A stretch of DNA of 64,000 nucleotides from Neoscytalidium dimidiatum. Lineage: Eukaryota; Ascomycota; Dothideomycetes; Botryosphaeriales; Botryosphaeriaceae. A program made the position numbers and the translations under genes. Within the stretch, counting starts at the first letter, position 1; every line of letters starts with the position of its first letter. The notes below the pieces were generated by a model that did no database searches, was not told the DNA's origin, and saw only the letters and a list, made by a program, of their open reading frames with translations. Location of the stretch: NCBI GenBank assembly GCA_037367355.1, contig CM074699.1:3782001-3846000 (forward strand). The letters are read 5' to 3'. Below, piece by piece: positions 44,104-54,873 of this stretch.

Positions 44104-44931
44104 GTAGTGGTGCGCGGCGTCGGCGGCGGATTTGTTGGCGGAGAGGATGACGACGGTGCCGGGTTCGTCGGCGGGCTTCTTGTCGTTGGAAGCGTGCTTG
44201 CCGAAGTCGCGGACGTGGAAGACGGGCGCGGTGAAGGCGGTGCGGTCGGGCAGGTCGGCCGGGGAGCTTGGGCGTCGTGGTGAGGCCGGTGGCGAGGATG
44301 AGGACGGAGGCGTGGATGTGGTGGTGGTGGTGGTGTTGCGGACGGCTGTCCTTGCCTTTCTTCTCATCCTGCTCCGCTCGAGCGAACGGCCCGCCCTCAT
44401 CTTCCTCTGCTCCGACATGCTCAACCCTCAACATCCACCCCCTTTCCCCCAAATCCTCCGCCTCCGCGACCCGCCGCCCGCACCTCACCCTCCCCGCCAG
44501 CCCCTTCTCCGCCGCGTAGTCCTCCAGGTACCGCCGCACCGCGTCGCCGGGGATGTGCTCCCCCGCCGCCACCTCCGGGTAGCGCGGATTGCCCAGCATC
44601 GCGTAGTCGGAGAACTCGAACTTGCCGGCCACGCTGTTGGTCCTCAGGCCCGGGTACAGCCGCGAGCGGGCCCAGACGCCGCCGATGCTGGCCTGCGCGT
44701 CGAGGATGAGGAGGTCGGTCGAGGGGTGCAGCTGCAGGTGCGTGCGCGCCATGGCGAGGCCGTGGAAGCCTGGGGGAGGGAGGGGAGAGAGAGTTCAGCA
44801 TTCGCGGTATTCGTCGTCGTGGTGGTCGGTTCGGGTTGGGGGATGGACGTACCGGCTCCAACGATTACCACGTCGAAATGCTCCATGTTGGGCATCTTGG
44901 GCATAGGCGGATCTGTCGGTTTGTCTGCCAT
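42673..44931 (-). CDS. flavin-containing monooxygenase with a one-base frameshift
   Basis: On the minus strand exon 1 is 44931-44853, an intron of 83 nt follows (44852-44770), and the rest is one exon to 42673. It starts with the FAD-binding VVIVGAGFHGLAMA and continues through GGVWARSRLYPGLRTN, ILATGLTTTPKLP, then FHVRDFGKH with VVILSANKSAADAA (NADP-site region) and DAVVCATGWEYMPS. A C-terminal hydrophobic segment (VVLFLWVVVMTCTMGWVW) suggests membrane anchoring. The reading frame changes by one base at the run of four G on the plus strand (44261-44264), between the TPKLP block and the DLPDRTAF block. No intron fits there, so it is a sequencing error or a true mutation. A GTC repeat encodes a long threonine run. 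Substrate unknown. Confidence 0.75.
44055..44101 (+). repeat. GTC trinucleotide repeat in FMO gene
   Basis: About 15 GTC units; in the minus-strand FMO frame it encodes a run of threonines in a loop after the NADP-binding motif. Likely length-variable. Confidence 0.85.
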
Positions 44932-47900
44932 GGCGGGTGATGGGTGGCGATAGCGTAAAGATTTGTAGGGAAGGTCTACAGGAGACTTCCTGATTGTGCC
45001 TGCGTTCTCGTCGCTTTGCCCGAAGAATTTTGGCTCAGCTTTTCAGCCGCTAGAATCTGGAGTAGGCAAAGAGATGGGTGAAAAGAGCATGAAGGTAAAA
45101 TGCTGCGGATTTGGACGAAATGTATGCAAGCACAGTTGATTACCTCGACGAGGCCAGCCACTGTGTGCAATGTGCGGAATGGAAATGACTTTTCATCTAC
45201 TCTGGATCAATCCTTGAGGATGACTCGAAGATAAGTTGGATTGAATGGTCTGATGGTATCTTCGAGTATGCCAAACGCACGTTGGTCTTGCAGAGCCAAG
45301 TTTTTAGGTGGGAGGGGGGCCAGTGAGAAGAAGAGCTTTCCCAAAGGATGGGACGAAAGACGTTAAATCTCTTTTCGCAAAACCTACTTGAAGGCCAGAT
45401 TGCCTATTATTTGACTTTTGGGAAAGTGGCGGATGAGCAAGGAAAAGAAGCTTTTGACAAGCGTCAGGGATGTGTGTCTGATTCGCTCCTCAGCCACAAA
45501 TAATCATCTGCAAAACTATGGGCGCGAGGGTGAACCATCAACGGCCACGGGTGTGGAACTGCCATCCCAGCCACAACTGTGGGGACTTAGACAGAGCGAA
45601 GCCAAAAACAGAGAATGTTCTGCTGGGATTGCTTACGAAACCAACCACGAGAAATGCAGTTGAGATCAGAGGATGCCGACAGACTTCAGAGTTCTGGATC
45701 ACAAATAAGCGCGGGCGGAGCGTGATAGGGCAGCATCGAAGGCTTGACAATGGTAAACTAGATTTAAGAGTGCCGGACGACTTGTTCAGGAAATTTTTCA
45801 GGGTAAACCTTCCCACCACGCGGTTACAGCGGCAGAAGAGCATGCAGAGATTGGGCGCGGCAAAGGGCAATAAATGAAATGATACGGGAAAAAAGGCTAG
45901 AAGTGGAGCTTCTGGGGACATAATGGCCGCTAGTATGATTTCAAGAAAAACAGAGAAGGGATGCTATGCTGGCAGGGCGGAGATTTTATTTGATGCGAAA
46001 GGTAGATTTTCGCGTGCCGGGAGCGACCTGGTTGGCTGCCGGGTAGTTCGCAGGCGCAGGAAGCATGGAGATCCTTCGCGCATGTTGAGGAACCATCCAA
46101 TCAATCACGAGTCTATCCGGAGACAGAAAAGACAAGCGAGTGCGCGTTCTGGTAAAGTCAGAGTGGTGCGGATGCTGATGCTGTCAAGTATATTCACAGT
46201 GGAATTCATGCTTGAGGCTCCCAGACCGCAGCGCTGTCGACAGCTGCTAAAGTTGTAGATTATGAGCCACTCCAATTGCCGCAGCCGGCACTGAAATACC
46301 GGCAGCAGAACTTCCTGGAGATTAACGTGCTCCACTCTAGTCCTATGTCCCTTTAGCATGATACTAGCCCGACAACTGAAGCCGTCATGAGGACACAAAC
46401 ATTTTTGCCCTGGAGCGTTCTGGCAGTGATTGGGAGTGGATGTTTTCGCAACGAGTACTAAGTGCTTCCTTAGCAACAAGCCGCGCATTGCAGCTGCACG
46501 AAGCTTGCGCGAGCTGTGACTTCATCAAATAGGTTTGAGAGGTCGGTCAAGGAACTACTGTTTGTGTCCGAGTGCCCTTCTTACTCAAGCCTCCCATAAA
46601 AAGTTCACGCTCAGACTACTGACGCTCCATGGTATTTGGTTGCGGCCCCAACCTGGCTGAAAGCACTAACATAGGGACGCTGGTGGAGATATACTGAGTG
46701 GGAAGGCATCGCTGCAATCTCCGATGTCGTTGAGACTGTATTTGATGTGGAGTGTGAAGAATTCTGCGCTGCTGCCAGTCTTCGTCAGCAAGACTCATCA
46801 GATTAGGTCCTTCAAGGAAAACAATTGAGCCGCTTGTCCGATTCAATTGACAAATGTGCCCTCCTCCCAAGCTTCCACCAGTACAGCATGTCTGTATCAT
46901 CTGCAGCGCAGTCAGTCCATTCCGACGTGGATGGCTCACTGCCGAACATGAGCCCTTGAGAATTTAAGGAATGTCCAGGTCAGGAGGCTGTCTACTCAAT
47001 CCCCTGAATCAAGCCGTATCGGTTAGAGATTTGGCAGAGGCGAAGCCCGAGCGACGTCAGCTCAAGTACGAGAGTCGCATCTTCTCCGGGCTCGTGTATC
47101 GTAGTGTGAGCACCGGCCTGGGAGCAATTTCTCACTGCAAATTCTGACTTAAGCACCCCGCTGTTCTGCAACTTCGTCTCATGCCTAGGGAGGAAAACTA
47201 CGTTTCGATATTAACTCCGCAGCCGCCTTCGGCGTCTTACGCGGCTCATCGTAGCGATTCTCATTCACGTCGGATCAAGTTTCTTTTCCTGCTGACCAGA
47301 CGACAGACCTCGGTGCGAGGACAGCAGCAAGTCTACGACTTGCTCAGTGTGACGTTGACAGGAGCTCTTGGCAGTCTCTATTTGAAGCCATCGTGTAGCG
47401 TTTCCTGCGGCTGGGCGCAGCTCGTAAAGCCTTTCTCTTTTTGGCAGCATCGCTGAGCCCGAACAGGTGATGGCCAAGAAAAAGTCATGTATATTGAAAC
47501 AGGAGGCGGCTACGAAACCGATGCGTGCGACTTACTGCTGCGGCTTGGCGAAACACTTTGCAGGTTAAGTATCGACCGCATCGAGACGCGTTCTTGGCTC
47601 GTTGACCTCATCCGGTATACCGGGGACAGGGCAGCGGGGGCACACCACCGGGGGAAAGTCGTGAGAACGAACGGCCGCGAACTGCCGGAGACCGGCGGAG
47701 ATATTGTGTGCTTCCGGCTTCCCGGTAGCTAGACAACGACGTTATTTTGCCGCGCGTCAAGGTGATTCCACGCGTGAAAACATTTCGCTTCTAGCGGAGC
47801 TGGCTGTATTTGTTTCCTGAAGCCGCGATCGGGAGGCGAGCGAACACAGGCCCATCTCAGAAACGGAGGGATGAAACACATCTCCACCCATGTCACCCGG

Positions 47901-48644
47901 GGCAGAATAGGGCCGCGTGGTCCCCTGACCAGGGCAGATGCTGTGTCACTCCCAAACTCCGAGACTCCAGCGGAGATCGAATTCGCCGTTGCCCACGAAT
48001 GACATAATTCTCACACGGACTTCTAGTAATGCCGGCTGCTCGTGATTCGCAATGCACCGGATGCCGGACCGGCAGCATTGAGGATTTCCGGATCTGCAAG
48101 GATACGGGGAGGGCAGTGGAAAGTCCACCAAACAAAGTCGCCCAAGCTTATCCCCTATATGAAACCAGCCCTAGGCGAAAGCTTGGCCAGGCCTCAGACT
48201 TGCGGGGTGCACGCGACTTAAGCGTTTCAAAGCGCGGCCGTGGCGCTCTCGGCCTTTTCCCCAACCAGCTACTCTCCCGCGCTTTGATGAACAAAACAAT
48301 GTCCCCACTGCCGGCCACAACCTCTATACTCAATGCTCGCACCAATAATAGCCGTGGCAGCTGAGTCCTCCCGGTTGACATCCCCCTTGGCCGGCTAAAG
48401 CTCCCTGCCAGGTACGTACCGCCAACGATGTTTCGCGGAGGTACCGAGTATATATAAACTTCAGCCGCTGTCGATGATCATTTACATCCCCAGCGAGCAT
48501 TCTCGGCCAGGCGCCTTCTTGAACCCTCTCCCATCCTTTCGTGACACTCGACTTTTTTTTGCCCCCCCCTTCTCTCCGTTATCCACTCGTTTTTGTTTGC
48601 ATTCGCTGTCCATCACTTGCGTCACACACCCTCTGCAAATCACC
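44932..48644. other. 3.7-kb gene-free interval
   Basis: Only short open frames without motifs are present on either strand; none continues across plausible introns. The composition is less G+C-rich than the coding flanks. The last 200 nt are the promoter of the pectin methylesterase, with a TATATAAA-like element (48450-48457) about 190 nt before its ATG. I recognised no tRNA. Confidence 0.45.
48449..48457 (+). promoter_or_regulatory. TATA box of pectin methylesterase gene
   Basis: TATATATAAA-like sequence about 190 nt upstream of the start codon, followed by a C/T-rich stretch toward the ATG. Typical of strongly inducible secreted-enzyme genes in fungi. Confidence 0.5.
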
Positions 48645-49625
48645 ATGCCTCGCCTCGCCACTCTCCTCGCCATCGCAAGCCCGGTGCTTGCCCTGACCTC
48701 TCCTCCCTCCGGAGCCCTCACCGTCGGCTCCGGCGGCAAGTACTCGACCATCCAGGACGCCGTCGATGCGCTCTCGACCAGCTCGTCCTCGGCCCAGACC
48801 ATCTTCATCTACCAGGGCACGTACAAGGAGCAGGTGGTGATCCCGCAGCTGAAGGGCGCGCTCACCGTCTACGGCTACTCGGCGGACGAGTCGTCGTACA
48901 GCGGCAACACGGTGACCATCAGCGCCGGCAAGTCGCAGGCCGACGGGCTCAGCAACGACGGCACGGCGACGCTGGCGGTGCACACGGGCAACGTCAAGAT
49001 CTACAACGTCAACGTCGAGAACACCTACGGCTCCGGCTCGCAGGCCGTCGCGCTGTCCGCCTACGCGTCTGGCAACCACGGCTACTACGGCGTCAAGCTC
49101 ACCGGCTTCCAGGACACCCTGCTGGCCCAAGAGGGCACCCAGGTCTACGCCAACTCGTACATCGAAGGCGCCACCGACTTCATCTTCGGCCAGAAGGCCG
49201 TCGCCTGGTTCGAGAACTGCGACCTGCGCGTCGCCTCGGCCTCGCTGGGCTACCTGACCGCCAACGGCCGCGACAGCAGCTCCAACCCCTCCTACTACGT
49301 CATCAACAACTCGACCGTCGCCGCCGCGTCCGGCGCATCCGTCAAGAGCGGCGCCATCTACCTCGGCCGCCCCTGGCGCAACTACGCCCGCGTCGTCTTC
49401 CAGGAGACCGAGCTGTCCAACATCATCAACTCGGCCGGCTGGGCCGTCTGGAACTCCGGCGACACCCGCACCGACCACGTCGACTTCGCCGAGTACAAGA
49501 ACACCGGCAGCGGCGCCTCCACCAGCGGCCGCGCCAGCTTCTCCAAGCAGCTGAGCAGCCCCGTCAGCATGTCCGAAGTCTTGGGCAGCGACTACGAGAG
49601 CTGGATCGACACCAGCTTCTTCTAA
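48645..49625 (+). CDS. secreted pectin methylesterase (carbohydrate esterase family 8)
   Basis: Single exon, 326 aa. The first 17 residues are a signal peptide (MPRLATLLAIASPVLA). The right-handed beta-helix family motifs are intact: GGKYSTIQDAVDAL at the start, GFQDTLL (Asp157, general acid), ATDFIFG (Asp178, nucleophile) and LGRPWRNYARVVF (Arg242). It removes methyl groups from homogalacturonan outside the cell, opening pectin to polygalacturonases. Codon use is strongly C-ending, as in highly expressed fungal genes. A poly(A) signal AATAAA follows at 49774. This argues for a plant-degrading or plant-associated fungus. Confidence 0.95.
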   Translation: MPRLATLLAIASPVLALTSPPSGALTVGSGGKYSTIQDAVDALSTSSSSAQTIFIYQGTYKEQVVIPQLKGALTVYGYSADESSYSGNTVTISAGKSQADGLSNDGTATLAVHTGNVKIYNVNVENTYGSGSQAVALSAYASGNHGYYGVKLTGFQDTLLAQEGTQVYANSYIEGATDFIFGQKAVAWFENCDLRVASASLGYLTANGRDSSSNPSYYVINNSTVAAASGASVKSGAIYLGRPWRNYARVVFQETELSNIINSAGWAVWNSGDTRTDHVDFAEYKNTGSGASTSGRASFSKQLSSPVSMSEVLGSDYESWIDTSFF

Positions 49626-50197
49626 GCTCGTGCGTTTTCCTTTTGTTCTTCTTTGTCACGAGCCCTAGCGTCCGGTTAATCTTTATCACGGGGCTTCGGA
49701 ACGGGGCGGATTCTGTAGTATACGAGGGCCCTTGCCTTTCTCATGTCGATATTTTGTTCGCTGTGCCGCTGTCAATAAAAATTAAGCTTTCTGGTTTGAC
49801 TTTCCGGGACCCAAGATTCCTTGTGCCTGCTAGCGTCTTGTGCGCCATGACGCGAATGCAGCCTGATTCGCATTGAAACTTTCGACATCGAATGAAAGAC
49901 AGCCACAGTATCACGACTCAGGGTATGCATTTTCCATGTCGTAAGCAGTAAGCCCTACGAGATCTGCCGAAGCACTGTAGACCTCCCAGGGTTATCTGCG
50001 TGGTTCGCATGCCATCCCACGTGCGTGGAGCTGATCGATGGGGAATTTTTCCGTCACTAGGATAATGTTTGGGTATATTGAATCAAACCATCTAATCTGT
50101 TAGCTAACTCTTGCATCTCGTATTCCCTCCATGTCCCGTTCAACAGCTCGGCCGGAGGATCACGAAATGATAACGGATACGAAGAGCATGAAAGCAA
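49626..50197. other. convergent intergenic region with poly(A) signal
   Basis: 3' flanks of the pectin methylesterase and the Rdh54-type gene. AATAAA at 49774-49779 lies about 150 nt after the esterase stop. No gene seen. Confidence 0.6.
49774..49779 (+). terminator. AATAAA polyadenylation signal
   Basis: Canonical hexamer 149 nt downstream of the pectin methylesterase stop codon. Confidence 0.5.
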
Positions 50198-53005
50198 TCA
50201 AGATGTGGTTTTGGAGAACAGGAATTTCACCCGTGATCCTGCCTCCTTGATGACTTCCATCAGAGGCTCATCATCGACCAGCGCTTCAAAGTCCACCGTA
50301 TCCTGGTCATCGACTTCGGCATCCGTGGTAGACGCCGCTTCAGATCCAGATCCGGGCGTCAAGCCGGCCATAAGTGAAGTATCGATGTGCGCGTATCGCA
50401 TCAGCGGGATCGTGCTGGTCTTTTCCTTCTTCAGTGCCCTAGCTTCTTTAAACTTGCGCTCTTCTTCTTTCATGTCGACTTGACTCGCACGGAGGAGCAT
50501 CGGCAAGTCCGGTAGCTCGTCATCAATAGCTTCGCTTGCAGAATCTTGCACCAAGTCGTCGTCATTTGCCGGGACTAAGCCGCCGCCATTGCCTCGACCA
50601 CCACACAGACAGGAGATCAGCTCGTGAGTCTGGCACTTGTTGCCCTCGTTCAAAGTAAACAGATCCCTGAGTTCCTCCTTGGTGAAGCTGGCTGAGGACG
50701 ACTTGCTGTCGATGACGGCGTCGGCAAGACCCTGCTTCGTCACCTGCCGCTGGTATATCTTTTCATCCAAGGCACCCATGGTCAAAAGCCGGTAGATCTT
50801 GCAAGGTCGCTTTTGTCCGTCACGATGGATGCGTGCCATTGCTTGCAGGTCATGCGCCGGGTTCCAGTCAATGTCATACAGCACAAGCCGGGACGCTCCG
50901 ACCAGATTGATACCAACCCCACCCGCTTTGGCCGATAGAAGAAAGGCGAAGCACTTCTTCGCGTCCGAATTGTTGAACTTGTTGATCATCTCCTGCCGTC
51001 TGTTCGCTGGAGTAGAACCATCGATGCGGAGGAACGAGTACGAAAGAGATGTGAGCAGCTCTCCCAAGATATCAAGGGTGGATGTGTAGTGTGACACGAT
51101 AACTACCTTCTCGGTCGTAGTTGTACGGATGCGATGGAGCAGACTATCGAGGACTTGAAATTTTGCGCTGGCTCCGCTACTAAGCAGTTTGGATGGGATG
51201 CTATCCAGGATTGTCGCGATGGTGGGGTTTGGAGATTCATCGTCCTTGCTTGAAGAGAGCAACTTCGGGCTGTTGCACACCTGTTTCAAAAGGTTGATGA
51301 GTTGAAGAGCGTTTTCATTGCTGCCAAGTGCTGCGCCGAATGCAGGAGAAGCAAGCACACTACGGTAGACTTTTGCCTGTGCTGAAGTTGGTTGACAGAG
51401 AAGGACATGCTCTGTCTTTGGTGGGAGATACTTTGAGAGAATCTCAGCAGTCCTTCGAAGCATGAACTGTTTGGATAACTTGTCAAGCTCCTCATACCGT
51501 GCATTCCCCTTCTCTCTGTCCTTGGCAGTGGCGTCAGGCTGCTGGCCCTTGACAATGGGACCTTCAAACTCGCGCTTGAACGCATTGAGCTTCCCCAGGG
51601 CTCCCGGGTTGACCAGATCCGCCACGGCATGGAATTCGAGCAGGTTGTTGGAGAAGGGAGTTCCTGAGAGCAACACTACACGATCCGTGCCAAGGTTTCT
51701 GATTGCTTGGGCGGTCTTGCCCTTGGCAGCCTTGAGCTTGTGGCCTTCGTCGAGGACAATAAGGTCAACGTTGCATTGCTTCTTGATATCTTCGTGCGAC
51801 TTGAGAAGCTTCTCGTAACCAATGATCATGACCTGGTAGCATTTGCCTCTGGTGAAGTCGGTGAGTCGTTTCTTTGACTCATCAGCCACGAACACACCGA
51901 GACGCTCATTCCCAAGCCACTTGCGGAACTCCCTTCTCCAGTTGCCCACGACGCCTGCAGGACAGACAACAATGGCCTTCTTCACGACCGGAGGTTCGTC
52001 GTGGATTGGGTTTTGCTTGAGCAGGGTCCACACGAGTGTGATGGTCTGCAGGGTCTTACCGAGACCCATCTCGTCAGCGAGGATGACCCCCTGGCCGTTG
52101 TAGGCGCCCATTCCCATAACACACTCGTAAAGAAATTGAACGCCCTGTCGCTGATGGTCGCGAAGGTGTTTGGACAGGATTGGGTCGACAACCACATCGA
52201 CAACTTGCTTGCCTCTAGGGATGTCCATGGGCAAAGGGCGCTGCATGACGAGGGCACCCGGCCCGTTTGGATCATGACGTGGTGTGGGTATTGCTGCATC
52301 GAGTTGCTTCGATGTTGTGGTGGTCTCAAGAAGAGGGGTTTTGAACTTCGTCGCCAAAGGGCGACTTTGGGTAGAGGGAGGATTGGCAAGCTTGATGCCG
52401 GTATTGGCCAGCTTTGGTGGGTCGACTTCCAGTTTCTGGAAGGGTTTGATGCTGCCGGGGGGTCTCTGCTTGACGGTCTGGGCAGCTGGGGCCTGTGCTG
52501 CGTCAGAGGGCTGCGTGTTCGGGGGTCGTCCAGCGAGGAAGTCGGACTTCAACATGACGGCATCGATTTCGATCTCCTTGCCACCAACAGACAGCATTGA
52601 GCCAGGATCTAGGGGCCTGGACCACATGGTCTTGCCCATAGAGCGACCGGAGCCGTCCATCAACTGGGCATAGCCATTGGCGAGGCAGAGAATGCCATCG
52701 CCATCCCAGGTCTTGTGCTTCTTTGCTGTAGGCTTGCGCCATAGCACCGTGTAGTACACGTGTGAATTATCTCCATCAGACTTAGGGTGAGTCGGGGCGT
52801 GAGAATGGTTCACGACAGAGAGGAGCGGCTTGCGCGGTGGAAGAGAAGCGATCAAGGGCTGAGGCAGCTCGTCATCGTCGTGGTTGGAAATGCGGCGTTT
52901 CTTGCTCGGCGGCGCAGAGGGTTCGGTGGCGGTTGAGGACGGGGGTTGGCTTGTTCCAGAGGGCCTGCGCGCGAGCAGTGGGGATTTGAAGGGCTTGTTG
53001 AGCAT
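50198..53005 (-). CDS. Rdh54/Rad54B-type SWI2/SNF2 DNA translocase
   Basis: Single exon, 935 aa from the ATG at 53005. Upstream frame has no supported start. The N-terminal 250 residues are disordered, with a KKRR basic motif and a YYTVLWRKPTAKKHKTWDGDG block seen in Rdh54/Tid1 proteins. The SNF2 core has Walker A ADEMGLGKT, the Rad54-family DEGH box (LDEGHKLK), SGTPFSNNL, and the helicase-C motifs SAKAGGVGINL and ARIHRDGQKRPCKIYRLL. Expected role: ATP-driven remodelling of Rad51/Dmc1-DNA during recombination, in the nucleus. It differs from Rad54 proper in its N-terminus; assignment to Rdh54 rests on that and on overall layout. It shares a 258-nt promoter with the RWD gene. Confidence 0.92.
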   Translation of the reverse strand: MLNKPFKSPLLARRPSGTSQPPSSTATEPSAPPSKKRRISNHDDDELPQPLIASLPPRKPLLSVVNHSHAPTHPKSDGDNSHVYYTVLWRKPTAKKHKTWDGDGILCLANGYAQLMDGSGRSMGKTMWSRPLDPGSMLSVGGKEIEIDAVMLKSDFLAGRPPNTQPSDAAQAPAAQTVKQRPPGSIKPFQKLEVDPPKLANTGIKLANPPSTQSRPLATKFKTPLLETTTTSKQLDAAIPTPRHDPNGPGALVMQRPLPMDIPRGKQVVDVVVDPILSKHLRDHQRQGVQFLYECVMGMGAYNGQGVILADEMGLGKTLQTITLVWTLLKQNPIHDEPPVVKKAIVVCPAGVVGNWRREFRKWLGNERLGVFVADESKKRLTDFTRGKCYQVMIIGYEKLLKSHEDIKKQCNVDLIVLDEGHKLKAAKGKTAQAIRNLGTDRVVLLSGTPFSNNLLEFHAVADLVNPGALGKLNAFKREFEGPIVKGQQPDATAKDREKGNARYEELDKLSKQFMLRRTAEILSKYLPPKTEHVLLCQPTSAQAKVYRSVLASPAFGAALGSNENALQLINLLKQVCNSPKLLSSSKDDESPNPTIATILDSIPSKLLSSGASAKFQVLDSLLHRIRTTTTEKVVIVSHYTSTLDILGELLTSLSYSFLRIDGSTPANRRQEMINKFNNSDAKKCFAFLLSAKAGGVGINLVGASRLVLYDIDWNPAHDLQAMARIHRDGQKRPCKIYRLLTMGALDEKIYQRQVTKQGLADAVIDSKSSSASFTKEELRDLFTLNEGNKCQTHELISCLCGGRGNGGGLVPANDDDLVQDSASEAIDDELPDLPMLLRASQVDMKEEERKFKEARALKKEKTSTIPLMRYAHIDTSLMAGLTPGSGSEAASTTDAEVDDQDTVDFEALVDDEPLMEVIKEAGSRVKFLFSKTTS

Positions 53006-53263
53006 TGCAGAGGCGGCAATGGAGAGAGTAGCGGCGTTGTTGAGCGTGTTGGGGTGGGGAATGACGCGGTCAGGTGGCGGCGTGAGGACGCGAGGCGTCG
53101 TCTCACGAAACGCGTCGCCCTCGCGTCGCGCCCTGTTCCGCCTCTTCTCTTGCGTCACTCTCGATCCCACCGTCACTCTGTCCACGCGCCACACGATCAC
53201 GTTCGACCAGCTGTACCTGACTACCGTGACGAGCACAGTCGATCGTGGCGGAATTGATCCGCG

Positions 53264-54124
53264 ATGGATGGGTCACTTGACCCGACCGTTCAAACAACCG
53301 CTGCCGAAAACCACGAAAGGCAGCAGAATGAGGTCACCCTCCTCCAGAGCATGTATCCCGATGAATTGCACATAATCAAGGAGCCAAAGACTCCTGATGA
53401 GGACTTTGAAATCGAGGTTCGGCTTGATGCAGCTCATTCGCTGTCCTTTGTCCTCTCGCCGCAGACCTACCCAGCGTCCTCTGTTCCGCAGGTCTTCCTA
53501 TCGCTCGGAGCCGATGTCCCAAATGACGCCAGGAAGCGTTTTCGCGCTCTGTTGCGCGATGTTGTGGAGCAGCAGGAGCCTGGTATTGAGTGTGTCGATC
53601 TCATCATTGGTGATTTTCGTCACGCTCTGGAGGACTCGTCGGCGGCTCCCCTTGGCGACGATATACAAGAGACGCAAGAGCAATGTGAATCCGGCACGCC
53701 GCATCGTCAAGGCCTACGTGTTGTGCTCTGGATGCATCACTTACTGGCCACTAGCAAACGCCGTGCAATCCTTCAACTCTCAAGGGAACTCGGCTTGGGC
53801 GGCTTCTCAAAGCCCGGCTACCCGGGAAGTGTCTTCGTGGAGGGCGAAGCCTCTGCTGTAAGAGCCTTTGTCGATGAGCTAAAGGTACCGCTCCATTGCT
53901 TTCCTACCATTTCTGCCTCTGTTGACCTCTCCAAATTGCAGTCTATGCGTTGGCAAGCCATCCAGGAACGTGCCACAGAGCCCGTCCCACTCTCGTCATT
54001 ATTCCTCCCTCCTGGAATACGGGAGGTGCAAAGCCTCGGCGATATTGCCCAAGGTCTCAAGTCGGAGGGAAGCAATGGCGAAACACTTGCTACCTTCTTC
54101 CTTGAGAGCATGAAAATTATATGA
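53264..54124 (+). CDS. RWD-domain protein with C-terminal DUF1115
   Basis: Single exon, 286 aa. The N-terminal RWD domain (about 18-125) has the family signature NEVTLLQSMYPDEL and a YPASSVP turn. The C-terminal half contains LRVVLWMHHLLATSKRRAIL, GFSKPGYPGSVFVEGE and an RWQAIQER stretch, which match the DUF1115 domain of RWDD2-like proteins. Function is unknown in detail; the fold suggests protein-protein contact, in relatives linked to small-modifier or RNA-related pathways. It is transcribed away from the Rdh54-type gene. Confidence 0.88.
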   Translation: MDGSLDPTVQTTAAENHERQQNEVTLLQSMYPDELHIIKEPKTPDEDFEIEVRLDAAHSLSFVLSPQTYPASSVPQVFLSLGADVPNDARKRFRALLRDVVEQQEPGIECVDLIIGDFRHALEDSSAAPLGDDIQETQEQCESGTPHRQGLRVVLWMHHLLATSKRRAILQLSRELGLGGFSKPGYPGSVFVEGEASAVRAFVDELKVPLHCFPTISASVDLSKLQSMRWQAIQERATEPVPLSSLFLPPGIREVQSLGDIAQGLKSEGSNGETLATFFLESMKII

Positions 54125-54873
54125 CACCTGTATCAGATGCCATCCCGTCCCTGGAGTTTCGTCGGGGTTCATTTGCGACGCTACCCTTGATTTTCCTGAG
54201 ATGGCTAAGCAGCCGGCTTAAGCGCGCGAGTGCCTTGATCTCTAGACACAGTGGATGTGCTGTGCTGTGGCCGTGAGACGTACTCTACTGGTGACCTCTC
54301 ATCACCGCTATGACGATACGACTAATCCACGCCTCGATCGTGATATTTCTATATGAGCCGAAGCTGTGTTTAGTTTTGTGTTTTCTTGGCGCTTAGCAAC
54401 TGTGCTGTCACATCTGCAATCTGCGGAAATTTGCGAACGTCAAACATTCCAGATACGCATGCCGACACACTTGGGTCTTGGTGTCCCTGGAATGAGTTCG
54501 AAGCAGGGATTGACTCGTTCTCTGGAAATTTATCACGAAGAGATTGGGTAAAGCTTGAGAAGTTGTTTTGATAGCCCCGCGTGTCAAACAACCACAGCCT
54601 ATCTGATCATCCCTTGCGTCCTGCGCGCCAAGTTCCGCTGAATCATTTCCAAGCTTCTCGAGGAGGACGTCGCGTCAGAGCCTGTCGCGCATCTGCGCTC
54701 GGTGCCGGTGTTATCGTAGAATGCGATACTGGTATGGCACCAGCACTGTGGAGGCACTCAGTCATTTTTTTTCTTCGAAACTTTTTCGGGTAGGTATCAA
54801 TATATCACTCGACTTCTGAAAAGTGCCTGCCTGCTTCACAGCCTTCAAACGCCCCACAGACGCCATTATCCCG
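54125..54873. other. intergenic region before wax-synthase-like gene
   Basis: No recognisable coding region. Contains T-rich stretches near 54766-54786. An upstream in-frame GTG at 54823 could extend the next gene but is less likely than the ATG. Confidence 0.55.

Noticed and set aside
43454..44752. two overlapping FMO frames as two separate genes
   Set aside because: They hold successive parts of one FMO family protein joined at a homopolymer; one frameshifted gene is the simpler reading.
54823..54873. upstream GTG start for the wax-synthase-like gene
   Set aside because: Non-ATG starts are rare in fungi, and an ATG at 54874 precedes the first membrane segment.
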